Below are positions 1 through 7,309 of a stretch of 20,547 nt of DNA, one piece after another. Numbering within the stretch: position 1 is the stretch's first letter; every line of letters starts with the position of its first letter. The DNA is from JALTDM01 sp964421355 (GTDB lineage Bacteria; Bacteroidota; Bacteroidia; Bacteroidales; JALTDM01), in NCBI GenBank assembly GCA_964421355.1, contig CAYQWX010000031.1, forward strand, positions 1 through 20,547. The letters are read 5' to 3'. Made by a program: the position numbers and the translations under genes. A model generated the notes under the pieces. That model searched no databases. It had not been told where the DNA came from and was given only the letters and a program-made list of their open reading frames with translations.

Positions 1-60
1 ATGTGAGTTTTAAAGTTTTCAGGAAATGAGTGGAGAGCGGGTCAAAAAAATCCGTACAGC

Positions 61-114
61 ACGATTTTCTTTGCAACTTTCTTTTCTAAAAAGAAAGTGG
101 AGATAAAGCATCGT
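61..114. repeat. Imperfect inverted repeat with perfect 10-bp core hairpin
   Basis: Positions 76-85 and 89-98 are perfect reverse complements around a 3-nt loop. The outer flanks ACGAT (61-65) and ATCGT (110-114) also pair, with mismatches between, giving an imperfect cruciform of about 54 bp. It lies in non-coding DNA. It resembles the dispersed CTTTCTTTT/AAAAGAAAG palindromes I associate with Bacteroidota intergenic regions; whether it recurs in this genome cannot be told from one window. Confidence 0.5.
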
Positions 115-243
115 TTTGGAGCGTTTTTTTTGTCGCCACAAAAAAATGAATATAAAACAATTATAAAGAAACTTTTTTTCTTTTATATACCTTTTACCAT
201 AGATAAAAAAAGTGGTACTAAACTTATTACAAACCACCCCTAA

Positions 244-265
244 CCCCTCCTTAACCAAGGAGGGG
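244..265. repeat. Perfect 9-bp GC-rich hairpin (AACC loop)
   Basis: The arms CCCCTCCTT (244-252) and AAGGAGGGG (257-265) are perfectly complementary around the loop AACC. A rightward T-rich stretch (AGTTTTTATAG) follows. It is by far the most GC-rich patch of this intergenic region. It could act as a terminator for a gene ending left of the window, or be a copy of a dispersed palindromic repeat. The flanking CCCCTAACCCCTCC phrase is repetitive and favours the repeat reading. Confidence 0.55.
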
Positions 266-354
266 AGTTTTTATAGTTTGCTGTCCTGCAAAAATATTTA
301 GTATGCTACTGTAATTATAATAACCAGAACACTACAAATTACCTTTAAAAACAA

Positions 355-362
355 TATATTTG
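355..362 (+). promoter_or_regulatory. Putative -7 box (TATATTTG) for the flippase/dut cluster
   Basis: TATATTTG matches the Bacteroidota -7 consensus TAnnTTTG exactly. No convincing TTTG -33 element is found 19-23 nt upstream, so support is partial. If the box is real, the transcript begins around 367-370. The TTG codon at 360 would then lie inside the promoter, and translation must start further in. Confidence 0.45.
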
Positions 363-386
363 CAAAATACAAAAAAATCAATCTTA

Positions 387-1868
387 TTGAATAAAATAAG
401 ACAAATAGCAGGACAAACTGCCATCTATGGCGTAAGTAGTATAGTAAGTCGTTTGCTCAACTATCTGCTTACACCTCTGCATGTAAGTGTATTTGCTCCC
501 GCCCAATACGGTGTAATTACCGAAATGTATGCCTATGTCAGCTTTCTTATAGTATTTCTCACCTATGGCATGGAAACAGCTTATTTTCGCTACTCGCACA
601 AATACGAACCACACAAAGTATTTTCCACTGCTACAACGTCATTAGCCACTTCCTCAAGTTTATTTTTATTATCGGTTTTATTTTTTGCAGGTCCCATCGC
701 AAATTTTCTAGGTTATCCCAATCATCCCGAATATATTAAATGGTTTGCCTTCGTTGTAGCCATAGATGCGTTTAACACGATACCTTTTGCCAAATTAAGA
801 AATGAAAACAAAGCCGTTACATTCAGTATCATACGTACGCTTAATATATTGATAAACATTACAATGAATATTTTGTTTCTGGTAGTATTTCCTCACTTGT
901 ATCATAAATCTGGTTATGAATGGATACACCACATATATAACCCACAAGTAGGAGTAGGTTATGTTTTTATTGCTAATTTGATAGCCTCAATAGGTACTTT
1001 TTTGTTGTTACTCCCTGTTACATTCAAAGAAAAAATAAAATTTGACAGCATTATTTGGAAAGAAATGATTATTTATGCATTACCTCTTCTTGTAGGTGGA
1101 GTGGCAGGAATGATAAACGAAACATTAGACAGAATATTATTAAAAATATACTTACCTAAAGAAGTCAATCCTCTTGCTCAAATAGGAATATATGGAGCAA
1201 ATTACAAAGTTGCCATATTGATGACACTTTTTATACAAATGTTTCGTTATGCTGCCGAACCGTTTTTCTTTTCCAATGCCAAAGAAAAAAACTCAAAGCA
1301 ATTATATGCCGATGTAATGAAATACTTTATAATATTTGGATTAGGCATATTTCTTTTTGTAATGCTTTATATAGATGTGATAAAAGCAATAATAATAAAC
1401 GAAAGATATTACGAAGGTATCAAAATTGTTCCTATACTACTTATGGCAAATTTGTTTTTAGGTATATTCTATAATTTATCCGTTTGGTATAAGATAAATA
1501 ACTTAACTAAATTCGGAGCATATCTTTCCATATTTGGAGCAATAATTACCATAATATTAAACATTTGGCTTATACCTCGTATAGGTTATATGGGGGCGGC
1601 TTGGGCTACATTTTTCTGTTATTTTTCTACAATGACAGCATCATATCTATTAAGTCGCAAACATTTTCCTATTCCTTACGATTTAAAATCCATATCATTA
1701 TACTTTTTAGTAGCCATTGTAATATTTGCTATTACTCAAAACATAAGTTATCCAAACAATTTGATGAAATATACAATAAATAGCATTTTTTTATTGGGAT
1801 TTATTTCATTTGCTATTTACAGAGAAAACCTATTACCTTTGTTCCTCAAAAAAAGTATTAAAAAATGA
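387..1868 (+). CDS. Oligosaccharide flippase family protein (Wzx/MVF-type)
   Basis: This is a polytopic inner-membrane protein with about 12-14 hydrophobic segments, of the polysaccharide transporter/MOP superfamily. Members flip lipid-linked oligosaccharides across the cytoplasmic membrane. The N-terminal stretch RQIAGQTAIYGVSSIVSRLLN is typical of Bacteroidota flippases, and the C-terminal half has the family pattern GYMGAAWATFFCYF. The frame is open from a TTG at 360, but that codon overlaps a -7-like box. The next plausible start is TTG 387 (MNKIRQIAG...), which I use here; no in-frame ATG lies near the conserved N-terminus. The stop overlaps the dut start by 4 nt (ATGA), so the two are probably translationally coupled. 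The sugar substrate cannot be inferred. Confidence 0.87.
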   Translation: MNKIRQIAGQTAIYGVSSIVSRLLNYLLTPLHVSVFAPAQYGVITEMYAYVSFLIVFLTYGMETAYFRYSHKYEPHKVFSTATTSLATSSSLFLLSVLFFAGPIANFLGYPNHPEYIKWFAFVVAIDAFNTIPFAKLRNENKAVTFSIIRTLNILINITMNILFLVVFPHLYHKSGYEWIHHIYNPQVGVGYVFIANLIASIGTFLLLLPVTFKEKIKFDSIIWKEMIIYALPLLVGGVAGMINETLDRILLKIYLPKEVNPLAQIGIYGANYKVAILMTLFIQMFRYAAEPFFFSNAKEKNSKQLYADVMKYFIIFGLGIFLFVMLYIDVIKAIIINERYYEGIKIVPILLMANLFLGIFYNLSVWYKINNLTKFGAYLSIFGAIITIILNIWLIPRIGYMGAAWATFFCYFSTMTASYLLSRKHFPIPYDLKSISLYFLVAIVIFAITQNISYPNNLMKYTINSIFLLGFISFAIYRENLLPLFLKKSIKK

Positions 1869-2299
1869 TAAAAGTAAAAATTGTTAATAAATCAAGACAT
1901 CCTTTACCTGCCTATAAAACCTCTCTGTCAGCAGGAATGGATTTATATTCAAATATAGACAATGATATTATATTAAATCCAGGTGAAAGATTACTTGTCC
2001 CTACAGGACTTTTTATCTCATTACCAGAAGGATATGAAGCACAAGTAAGACCACGTAGCGGACTTGCTATTAAGCATGGTATAACAGTTTTGAATTCTCC
2101 CGGCACCATTGATGCAGACTATAGAGGAGAAATCAAAGTTATTTTAATAAATCTATCAACAGAACCTTTTACCATAAAAGACGGAGACCGCATTGCTCAA
2201 TTGGTAATAAACAAAATAGAAACAATCAATTGGCAGGAAGTGGAAATACTTGATGATACCGAAAGAGGAGAAGGTGGATTTGGTCATACAGGAATATAA
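1865..2299 (+). CDS. dut: dUTP diphosphatase (dUTPase)
   Basis: This cytoplasmic trimeric enzyme hydrolyses dUTP to dUMP and pyrophosphate, keeping uracil out of DNA and feeding dTMP synthesis. All five family motifs are visible in 144 residues: AGMDLYS (23-29), the PTG region (46-48), RPRSGLAIKHG (62-72), the catalytic-Asp segment GTIDADYRGEIK (80-91) with GDRIAQLV (107-114), and the C-terminal flexible arm RGEGGFGHTG (134-143), in which His replaces the usual Ser. Length is normal. The ATG overlaps the flippase stop, and the nucleotidyltransferase follows 38 nt later, so the three are likely one operon. I recall the order flippase-dut-nucleotidyltransferase as recurrent in Bacteroidota. Confidence 0.97.
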   Translation: MIKVKIVNKSRHPLPAYKTSLSAGMDLYSNIDNDIILNPGERLLVPTGLFISLPEGYEAQVRPRSGLAIKHGITVLNSPGTIDADYRGEIKVILINLSTEPFTIKDGDRIAQLVINKIETINWQEVEILDDTERGEGGFGHTGI

Positions 2300-2337
2300 T
2301 TTCATAATCACATAAAAACTACAAAAAAACAAGAATT

Positions 2338-3342
2338 ATGAGAATAATAATACCAATGGCGGGAATGGGAAAACGGTTGAGACCACATACACTTACCGTC
2401 CCCAAACCTCTTATATCTATAGCTGGAAAACCAATTGTAGAGCATTTGGTTGAAGAAATAATAAGAACGGCAAATAATGAACCTATTGAAGAAATTGCTT
2501 TTATAATAGGTGATTTTGGCGAAGAAGTAGAGAAAAAACTTTTAAATATTGCCTCTAAATTTAATACACAAGGTAAAATCTATTATCAAAAACAAGCACT
2601 TGGCACTGCTCATGCAATAAATTGTGCCGCTCAAAGTCTAAAAGGTAAAATAATAGTAGCATTTGCTGATACTCTTTTCAAAACAAAATTTACTCTGGAA
2701 AACAATGTAGATGGGAGTATATGGGTAAAAAAGATAAAAGATCCATCTGCTTTTGGAGTAGTAACTGTGGGGAAAGATAATATCATTACAGGCTTTGTAG
2801 AAAAACCGAAAAAATTTGTCTCAGACCTTGCCATTATTGGTATATATTATTTCAAAGAAGGAGAAAAATTGGCAAAATATTTAGATTATTTAATTAGTCA
2901 CAATATTAAAGGAAACGATGAATACCAACTTACCGATGTCTTAAAAATGATGGCAAAAGACGGATTAAAACTCCGTGCTCAAGAAGTAGAATTTTGGTTC
3001 GATTGCGGCAATAAAGAAGCAACGGTAGAAACTAACAAAAATATACTAAAGCTTAAAGGAGAAAATTATATAAGCGAAAGTGCAAAACTTATAAATTCTG
3101 TAGTAATATCACCTTGCTATATAGGAGAAAATGTGTCAATAGAAAATTCTATAATAGGTCCTTATGCATCTATTGGTAAAAATGTGAATGTTACAAAAAG
3201 CATAATAGAAAACTCTATAATACAACATGATAGCCAAATAAAATATTGTCAGCTAAAAGGTTCTATGATTGGAGCAAATGCAAAAATAAATGGTAAATTC
3301 CTTGATTTAAGCGTAAGTGATTACTCTACCATAGATATGTAA
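2338..3342 (+). CDS. Sugar-phosphate nucleotidyltransferase with beta-helix tail
   Basis: Enzymes of this class join a sugar-1-phosphate to an NTP to give an NDP-sugar for surface glycans. The N-terminal Rossmann-like domain (about 1-235) begins IIIPMAGMGKRLRPHTLTVP and continues with PKPLISIAGKP, the signature loop of glucose-1-phosphate thymidylyl/uridylyltransferases. QALGTAHAI (86-94) and FADTLF (109-114, with metal-binding Asp111) follow. Residues about 245-330 form hexapeptide-like repeats (ISESAKL, CYIGENVSI, ASIGKNVNV), meaning a left-handed beta-helix. In related proteins this tail may serve oligomerisation or acyl/acetyl transfer; here it is short. The exact sugar and nucleotide are not decidable. 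It is followed immediately by a strong terminator. Confidence 0.9.
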   Translation: MRIIIPMAGMGKRLRPHTLTVPKPLISIAGKPIVEHLVEEIIRTANNEPIEEIAFIIGDFGEEVEKKLLNIASKFNTQGKIYYQKQALGTAHAINCAAQSLKGKIIVAFADTLFKTKFTLENNVDGSIWVKKIKDPSAFGVVTVGKDNIITGFVEKPKKFVSDLAIIGIYYFKEGEKLAKYLDYLISHNIKGNDEYQLTDVLKMMAKDGLKLRAQEVEFWFDCGNKEATVETNKNILKLKGENYISESAKLINSVVISPCYIGENVSIENSIIGPYASIGKNVNVTKSIIENSIIQHDSQIKYCQLKGSMIGANAKINGKFLDLSVSDYSTIDM

Positions 3343-3360
3343 TAATTTTGCAGCACATAT

Positions 3361-3390
3361 AAAAAAGGGCAATTAAAATTGCCCTTTTTT
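3361..3390. terminator. Bidirectional Rho-independent terminator
   Basis: A 30-nt palindrome: AAAAAAGGGCAATT pairs with AATTGCCCTTTTTT around a 2-nt centre (in practice a 6-nt loop). Six T follow the stem on each strand, so it can end both the rightward nucleotidyltransferase transcript (stop at 3342) and the leftward TonB-receptor transcript (stop at 3396). Confidence 0.92.
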
Positions 3391-3395
3391 GTTTT

Positions 3396-5549
3396 TTATA
3401 AATTTATTTTCATTGTTGCAAAAAACTCCCTCCTCGGTCCAGGATGATATGAATTGCCATCTGGATCAGGTTCTGTAAAAGCAATATAATTGACTCCTGT
3501 TATATTTCTGGCGGCAATGCTAATTTCACCACTTAATGACTTTATATTCCATTTATAAATTATCTGGGCATTATACAAATTGTATCCTTTTTGCCAATTT
3601 TGGTATATTGCGGGATCCAATTCTCCATTATATGCTTTTGAGTCTGTATATATTGCCCATTTGGACTGATACTGTGTGCTAAGTGTTATTTTCAACTTTG
3701 GAGTAACCTTATATCCCAACTCAGCAAATAATTGGTGTTTGGGAGAATTTGGCAAATACTGCCCTGCTTGTGGAGGTGTGGTTAATACATAATTTGTATC
3801 CAAATAAACAGGGTCTATTTGTGCAGATGTATATCTAAAATCGGAGTAAGTATAAGCCAGTCGCAAATCTATTTTTTTAGTTATCTGTGCAGACAAATAT
3901 GTTTCTATACCGGATCTTTTGCTGTTGCCGGCATTGCCGTAAAACACTTCTTGATTTCCTCTTCCTCTCTGCTTAAAACGGAAAAAATCGTTCTGTGTAT
4001 TCATTAAGAATGCAGTAATATCGTAATAAATATTTTTGGAAATGTAGCCACGTATTCCCATCTCATAGCTATTGGCTGTAGCTGGTACTAAGTGAGTATT
4101 AAATCCGGAATAACCAACAGGATTAGCTGCAAGTTCTTCGGTAGAGGGAGGAATAAAGCCCTGACTAAAATTAGCAAATACAGAATGATTTTCCGTTACT
4201 TCATAATTTATTCCCAATCTTATAGATGTGCGGATAAAATTCATTTTAGTAACAGCTGTATCTATCCATATCATCTTGTTAGTTAATTGATTGGTAATAT
4301 TATCATGCCGAATATTCCCTATAACATTTAATTTTCCAAAATTCATTTCATATAACATAAACACTCCTATACTTTGTTGACTTACGTCTTCGTTGGCAAG
4401 CAATGAATCTGTTTCTATATTTGTTTCATCTACATTATCTTTTCGTAATGGATTTGGTGCGCTTTGAAATTTATGAGTAGTTATTGTTTGTGTTTTATAA
4501 TCTGTTCCTATGCTAATAGAATTTTTTATTTTCCAAGTATTAAATTTATAGGAATAAAGCAAACCTGCTCCTGGATTTGTATAATCATTATAGCTTGCAT
4601 ATTTATTACTGGTTTCTTTATACCTCCAAGTTCTATAAAACATATAAGTATGTAAATTAAAATGCTTATTATTTGAATAATCTCCAGTAATTCCTGCCGT
4701 TGTTCTATTAGTTTTCTGATATTCATTATAAGGGATTGCATCTGGATTTGCTTGTTTGGGATCATTAAGTTGTGATATATTTAGCCCCTCGGGATTTTGT
4801 TGGAAATAATCTGTATGGGATATTATTTGACCTATTTTTATTTTATCTGTTAATTTTATATTTATTTTTTCATACAAATTATTTGCTCTAAATGCTTGAT
4901 GCATACGATATCCATTTCCTTGGGTGCGGGAATAAGTTATACGATAATCTAAAATATTTTTAGAGCCGTTTGCTTGAAGCATAGTTTTTGCAAAACCATT
5001 AGAGCCTATGCTTTGCATAATAGCACCTCCTACTGGTTTATCTCCTCCTACTTGTGTGTTTATATTCAATATGCCGGCGGCACCACCACTACCATACAAT
5101 CCTGCCGAAGGACCTCTCAACACTTCTATATTTTTCACGGTTGCCCAATCCACATCATATAAGTCGGGGACAAATCCCGAAGGGTCATTTAGTGGGATAC
5201 CATCAAGCCAAACACCAATACCACGCAAACCGTTTTCTGTCAAAATCCCCTGTCCTCTTATTGAAACATGTACCTTTTCTCCATCGTGTTGGTTATCAAT
5301 CCTTACTCCCGGCACTAATCTCAAAGCTTCTTCCACACCTATAGTTTTAGGCATAACTTCTAATGTTGTATGAGACACAATTGATATTGCACTTGGAGAT
5401 GCTTTTAGCTTTAGCGGTATTCTATTTGCTGTTACTATCACTTCATTTATTTTTAATGTGTCTTTAATTGATTTTGAGGTATCTTGCCCTATTGCAAATT
5501 TCATTAACGATAATAAAATTATTATTAAATATATCTTTGTTTTTTCCAT
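3396..5549 (-). CDS. TonB-dependent outer-membrane receptor
   Basis: A 717-residue outer-membrane beta-barrel that imports a ligand using TonB energy. Residues 1-21 form a signal peptide ending FAIGQ. A TonB-box-like NEVIVTANR (35-43) leads into the plug domain (about 45-165), with SIRGQG (97-102), DGIPLNDPSGF (116-126) and the highly conserved VLRGPSAGLYGSGGAAGILNI (about 143-163). The rest is a barrel rich in aromatic/polar alternation, ending HPGPRREFFATMKINL with the usual hydrophobic last strand. There is no N-terminal carboxypeptidase-D-like domain, so it is not a SusC-type glycan receptor. The pattern fits iron-siderophore, heme or metal receptors. The small exported protein upstream on the same strand is a likely partner. 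The ligand is unknown. Confidence 0.93.
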   Translation of the reverse strand: MEKTKIYLIIILLSLMKFAIGQDTSKSIKDTLKINEVIVTANRIPLKLKASPSAISIVSHTTLEVMPKTIGVEEALRLVPGVRIDNQHDGEKVHVSIRGQGILTENGLRGIGVWLDGIPLNDPSGFVPDLYDVDWATVKNIEVLRGPSAGLYGSGGAAGILNINTQVGGDKPVGGAIMQSIGSNGFAKTMLQANGSKNILDYRITYSRTQGNGYRMHQAFRANNLYEKINIKLTDKIKIGQIISHTDYFQQNPEGLNISQLNDPKQANPDAIPYNEYQKTNRTTAGITGDYSNNKHFNLHTYMFYRTWRYKETSNKYASYNDYTNPGAGLLYSYKFNTWKIKNSISIGTDYKTQTITTHKFQSAPNPLRKDNVDETNIETDSLLANEDVSQQSIGVFMLYEMNFGKLNVIGNIRHDNITNQLTNKMIWIDTAVTKMNFIRTSIRLGINYEVTENHSVFANFSQGFIPPSTEELAANPVGYSGFNTHLVPATANSYEMGIRGYISKNIYYDITAFLMNTQNDFFRFKQRGRGNQEVFYGNAGNSKRSGIETYLSAQITKKIDLRLAYTYSDFRYTSAQIDPVYLDTNYVLTTPPQAGQYLPNSPKHQLFAELGYKVTPKLKITLSTQYQSKWAIYTDSKAYNGELDPAIYQNWQKGYNLYNAQIIYKWNIKSLSGEISIAARNITGVNYIAFTEPDPDGNSYHPGPRREFFATMKINL

Positions 5550-5666
5550 AATATCAATATTTTTAATGGTTTAAAAAATTATTATTTTCAATAAATGATT
5601 ATAAATTAGAAATACACAAAGCAAACTACTTTGGTATGTTTTTTTAATAATATGAAGAGTAAATAT

Positions 5667-6170
5667 TTATAATTGAGGAGGAGGTGTTAAGATATCTTGA
5701 AATAAAAAATGTTTTATTACTTGGTTTACATTAAAGTATTTTATGGAATCTGATAAAAATGTTTTTACAATATATGATTTGGGGAAATATTTATTGTTTA
5801 ATAGTTTTTTTAGATTGTTGAAAATTTTATTTAAATTTTTATTTGTTTTTGTGAAATTAATTACAAGTTGAGTTTCTTGGCTATCCGCTATACAGTAATA
5901 ATATTTTTCACCTTTTTTAAACTTTACTCTTACAACGTCATACATTAAGTTATTGTATTTAAGTTCCTTATCTTTTTTTATCCAAATGATATTGTGTTTG
6001 TTTTCTGCTGAGATTACTATAAGTTTTAAATCTTTTGATTCTACTCCATTATCTATTTTTTGAGCAATATACGAGTGGATGGAAATTCTTAAATAAGTAA
6101 AATACAGATAGTACCCTGTATTTATAAACAAAATGGAAGATAATAATATGAGTGAAATTACTTTTTTCAC
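5667..6170 (-). CDS. Small exported protein with proline-rich tail, TonB-receptor companion
   Basis: The function is not known. The 167-residue product starts with GTG (MKKVISLILL...) and has a hydrophobic N-terminal segment (about 3-26, LSSILFINTGYYLYFTYLR) that is either a signal anchor or an uncleaved signal. The middle is Lys/Asn-rich and predicted mixed alpha/beta, with VRVKFKKGEKYYYCIAD at about 78-94. The C-terminus is DILTPPPQL. From memory, Bacteroidota carry families of short proteins with an FNxGYY-like N-terminus and a terminal PPP motif next to TonB-dependent receptors; this one fits in layout and tail. It lies 117 bp before the receptor gene and 38 bp after the methyltransferase, with an 18-bp palindrome just upstream. 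Confidence 0.75.
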   Translation of the reverse strand: MKKVISLILLSSILFINTGYYLYFTYLRISIHSYIAQKIDNGVESKDLKLIVISAENKHNIIWIKKDKELKYNNLMYDVVRVKFKKGEKYYYCIADSQETQLVINFTKTNKNLNKIFNNLKKLLNNKYFPKSYIVKTFLSDSIKYFNVNQVIKHFLFQDILTPPPQL

Positions 6171-6181
6171 TTTTCAAATAC

Positions 6182-6199
6182 TATTTGTTCTGACAAATA
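6182..6199. promoter_or_regulatory. Operator-like perfect palindrome TATTTGT-N4-ACAAATA
   Basis: The 7-nt arms TATTTGT (6182-6188) and ACAAATA (6193-6199) are perfect reverse complements around TCTG. The site lies in the 38-bp gap between the methyltransferase stop and the GTG start of the small exported protein. An 18-bp dyad with a 4-nt spacer is the right size for a dimeric repressor or activator, and the place suits control of the exported protein/receptor pair. It is too AT-rich, and lacks a T-run, for an intrinsic terminator. The cognate regulator is unknown and none is encoded in the window. Confidence 0.4.
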
Positions 6200-6208
6200 T
6201 ATAAAAAA

Positions 6209-6874
6209 CTAATTACTATTTTTCTTATATTCAGCCAGTCGTATTATATTTTTGAAATAATATGATTCACCTACCTTTTGGAATCCAAAAGGCTTTAACA
6301 TTTCTTCAAGATTCTTATTAGCAAAATCTTCTGCAAGCGGACACTCCAACTTACGAAAAAAGAATTTCACATAAAACGGTGCCTTATTAACATCTATTTC
6401 ATTATAATCCAAAATATAAAGTTTACCATTAGGTTTAATTAGATGTGAAAAGTTTGATAATATCTTGTTTCTGTCTTCTTGTATAAAACCGTGCAGCACA
6501 AAAGATATAAGTCCGGTATCAAACGATGATTTTTCAAATGACAATGGTTTTCTTATGTCATGTTTAACAAAATGTATATTATTATACTTTTTTGCTCTTT
6601 GCTTAAATTTTTTGGACATAACTTCTCCAATATCCACACCAAAAAAATCTATATTATTTACTCCTTTTCTTTCAAGATGTTTTCTTATTATTTCAATATT
6701 TCTTCCTGTTCCTGCTCCAAAGTCAATTAATTTGCCACCATTCGGCACATCTATTTTTGATAAAGCATCATTTATAAACTTTCTATATTTACCTAAACTA
6801 ATGGTATCCATTATTGCATCATAAAACATGGCTTCAAAACCTTTTACTTCTACTTTTGAGATAGGACGAGACAT
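6209..6874 (-). CDS. Class I SAM-dependent methyltransferase
   Basis: A Rossmann-fold methyltransferase of the methyltransferase-11/UbiE-like type. Numbered from the GTG at 6913, motif I is KLIDFGAGTGRN (61-72), the acidic residue after strand 2 is in FFGVDIGE (90-97), and the motif IV region is FDTGLISFVLHGF (131-143). The frame extends to GTG 6913 (with ATG at 6907), but a promoter-like pair sits inside that extension. I therefore prefer ATG 6874, giving MSRPISKVEVKGFEAMFYDA and a protein of 221 residues. The substrate is unknown; quinone, lipid or another small molecule are possibilities. It is the first gene of a leftward group with the small exported protein and the TonB receptor, so a role in handling an imported metabolite is conceivable but unproven. 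Confidence 0.85.
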   Translation of the reverse strand: MSRPISKVEVKGFEAMFYDAIMDTISLGKYRKFINDALSKIDVPNGGKLIDFGAGTGRNIEIIRKHLERKGVNNIDFFGVDIGEVMSKKFKQRAKKYNNIHFVKHDIRKPLSFEKSSFDTGLISFVLHGFIQEDRNKILSNFSHLIKPNGKLYILDYNEIDVNKAPFYVKFFFRKLECPLAEDFANKNLEEMLKPFGFQKVGESYYFKNIIRLAEYKKNSN

Positions 6875-6894
6875 AACGATATCTGTTTTTTTTA

Positions 6895-6928
6895 CAAAGT
6901 AAATCATTTTCACATCTCTTTATCAAAA
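6895..6928 (-). promoter_or_regulatory. Putative sigma-ABfr promoter for the methyltransferase
   Basis: On the minus strand TTTTG (6928-6924) is followed after exactly 21 nt by TTACTTTG (6902-6895), one mismatch from TAnnTTTG. Transcription would start near 6889, about 15 nt before ATG 6874. The site overlaps the upstream starts at 6913 and 6907, which argues against them. Confidence 0.5.
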
Positions 6929-7252
6929 TTTCAATTTTTTTTGTTGTCAATAACGCTCATTAAAAATATACTATGGATATAAACTTGTAAGGAAATAATA
7001 CTTCTTTACCTTTTATTTATCGTTTTTTTGATAATAATTATAAACCATATAGCCTTTCTATGTTTTTTTAGAGGACAAATTCTCTAGCATTTATTTTAAT
7101 AGCCCTATTTGCCCTTCTTTTACTTTTGGGGCAACCTAAAAGTAAATATAATAGTTATCCAGAATATTTTTATTAGGATTTTTTTGTTATTTTAGATGCT
7201 TAAAAATGGAAATAATTAAATTAAAGGAGAATTAGTTATTGGAAAAAAATAA
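6929..7252. other. AT-rich intergenic region between divergent genes
   Basis: No gene is supportable in this gap between the leftward methyltransferase and the rightward 7310 gene. It is very A/T-rich. The only marked structure is the hairpin at 7119-7146. Frames are broken often by stops on both strands. I see no tRNA, riboswitch or insertion-sequence ends. Confidence 0.6.
7119..7146. repeat. Hairpin with 12-bp stem and GCAA tetraloop
   Basis: TTTACTTTT (7119-7127) pairs perfectly with AAAAGTAAA (7138-7146). The stem continues through one G-U and two G-C pairs to the loop GCAA (7131-7134), a GNRA tetraloop when read as RNA on the plus strand. It stands alone in non-coding DNA, about 145 nt before the next promoter, with no T-run. 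It could be a dispersed palindromic repeat of the type seen between Bacteroidota genes, or part of an RNA. Confidence 0.5.
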
Positions 7253-7285
7253 TTTGTTCAGTTAAAATAAATTTGTTTATATTTG
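7253..7285 (+). promoter_or_regulatory. Sigma-ABfr promoter for the 7310 gene
   Basis: TTTG (7253-7256), a 21-nt spacer, then TATATTTG (7278-7285) match the Bacteroidota -33/-7 consensus exactly in both boxes and in spacing. Transcription would start near 7290-7293, leaving a leader of about 18 nt before ATG 7310. Confidence 0.75.
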
Positions 7286-7309
7286 TATGATTAAAAGGCT
7301 ATAAATAAA

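Larger units (their letters stand above)
1..359. other. Intergenic region with inverted repeats, no credible gene
   Basis: I find no gene here that I would support. Both strands contain open stretches, but their translations are low-complexity (Phe/Lys-rich), and they run across the inverted repeats listed separately. Such readings are typical of repeat-derived false ORFs in AT-rich Bacteroidota intergenic DNA. The region contains two perfect hairpins (76-98 and 244-265), long A/T runs, and a -7-like promoter box at its right end that faces the flippase gene. Confidence 0.6.

Noticed and set aside
19..258. 79-codon open frame on the minus strand at the left edge
   Set aside because: The translation is low-complexity, spans two inverted repeats and has no domain or signal; it is most likely a chance frame in repeat-rich intergenic DNA.
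3343..3350. TAATTTTG promoter-like box right after the nucleotidyltransferase
   Set aside because: It lies 10 nt before a strong terminator, so any transcript would be only about 30 nt; such boxes also arise by chance in AT-rich DNA.
4974..5373. Overlapping plus-strand open frames inside the TonB receptor gene
   Set aside because: They lie opposite the conserved plug-domain coding sequence and their products look like antisense shadows.
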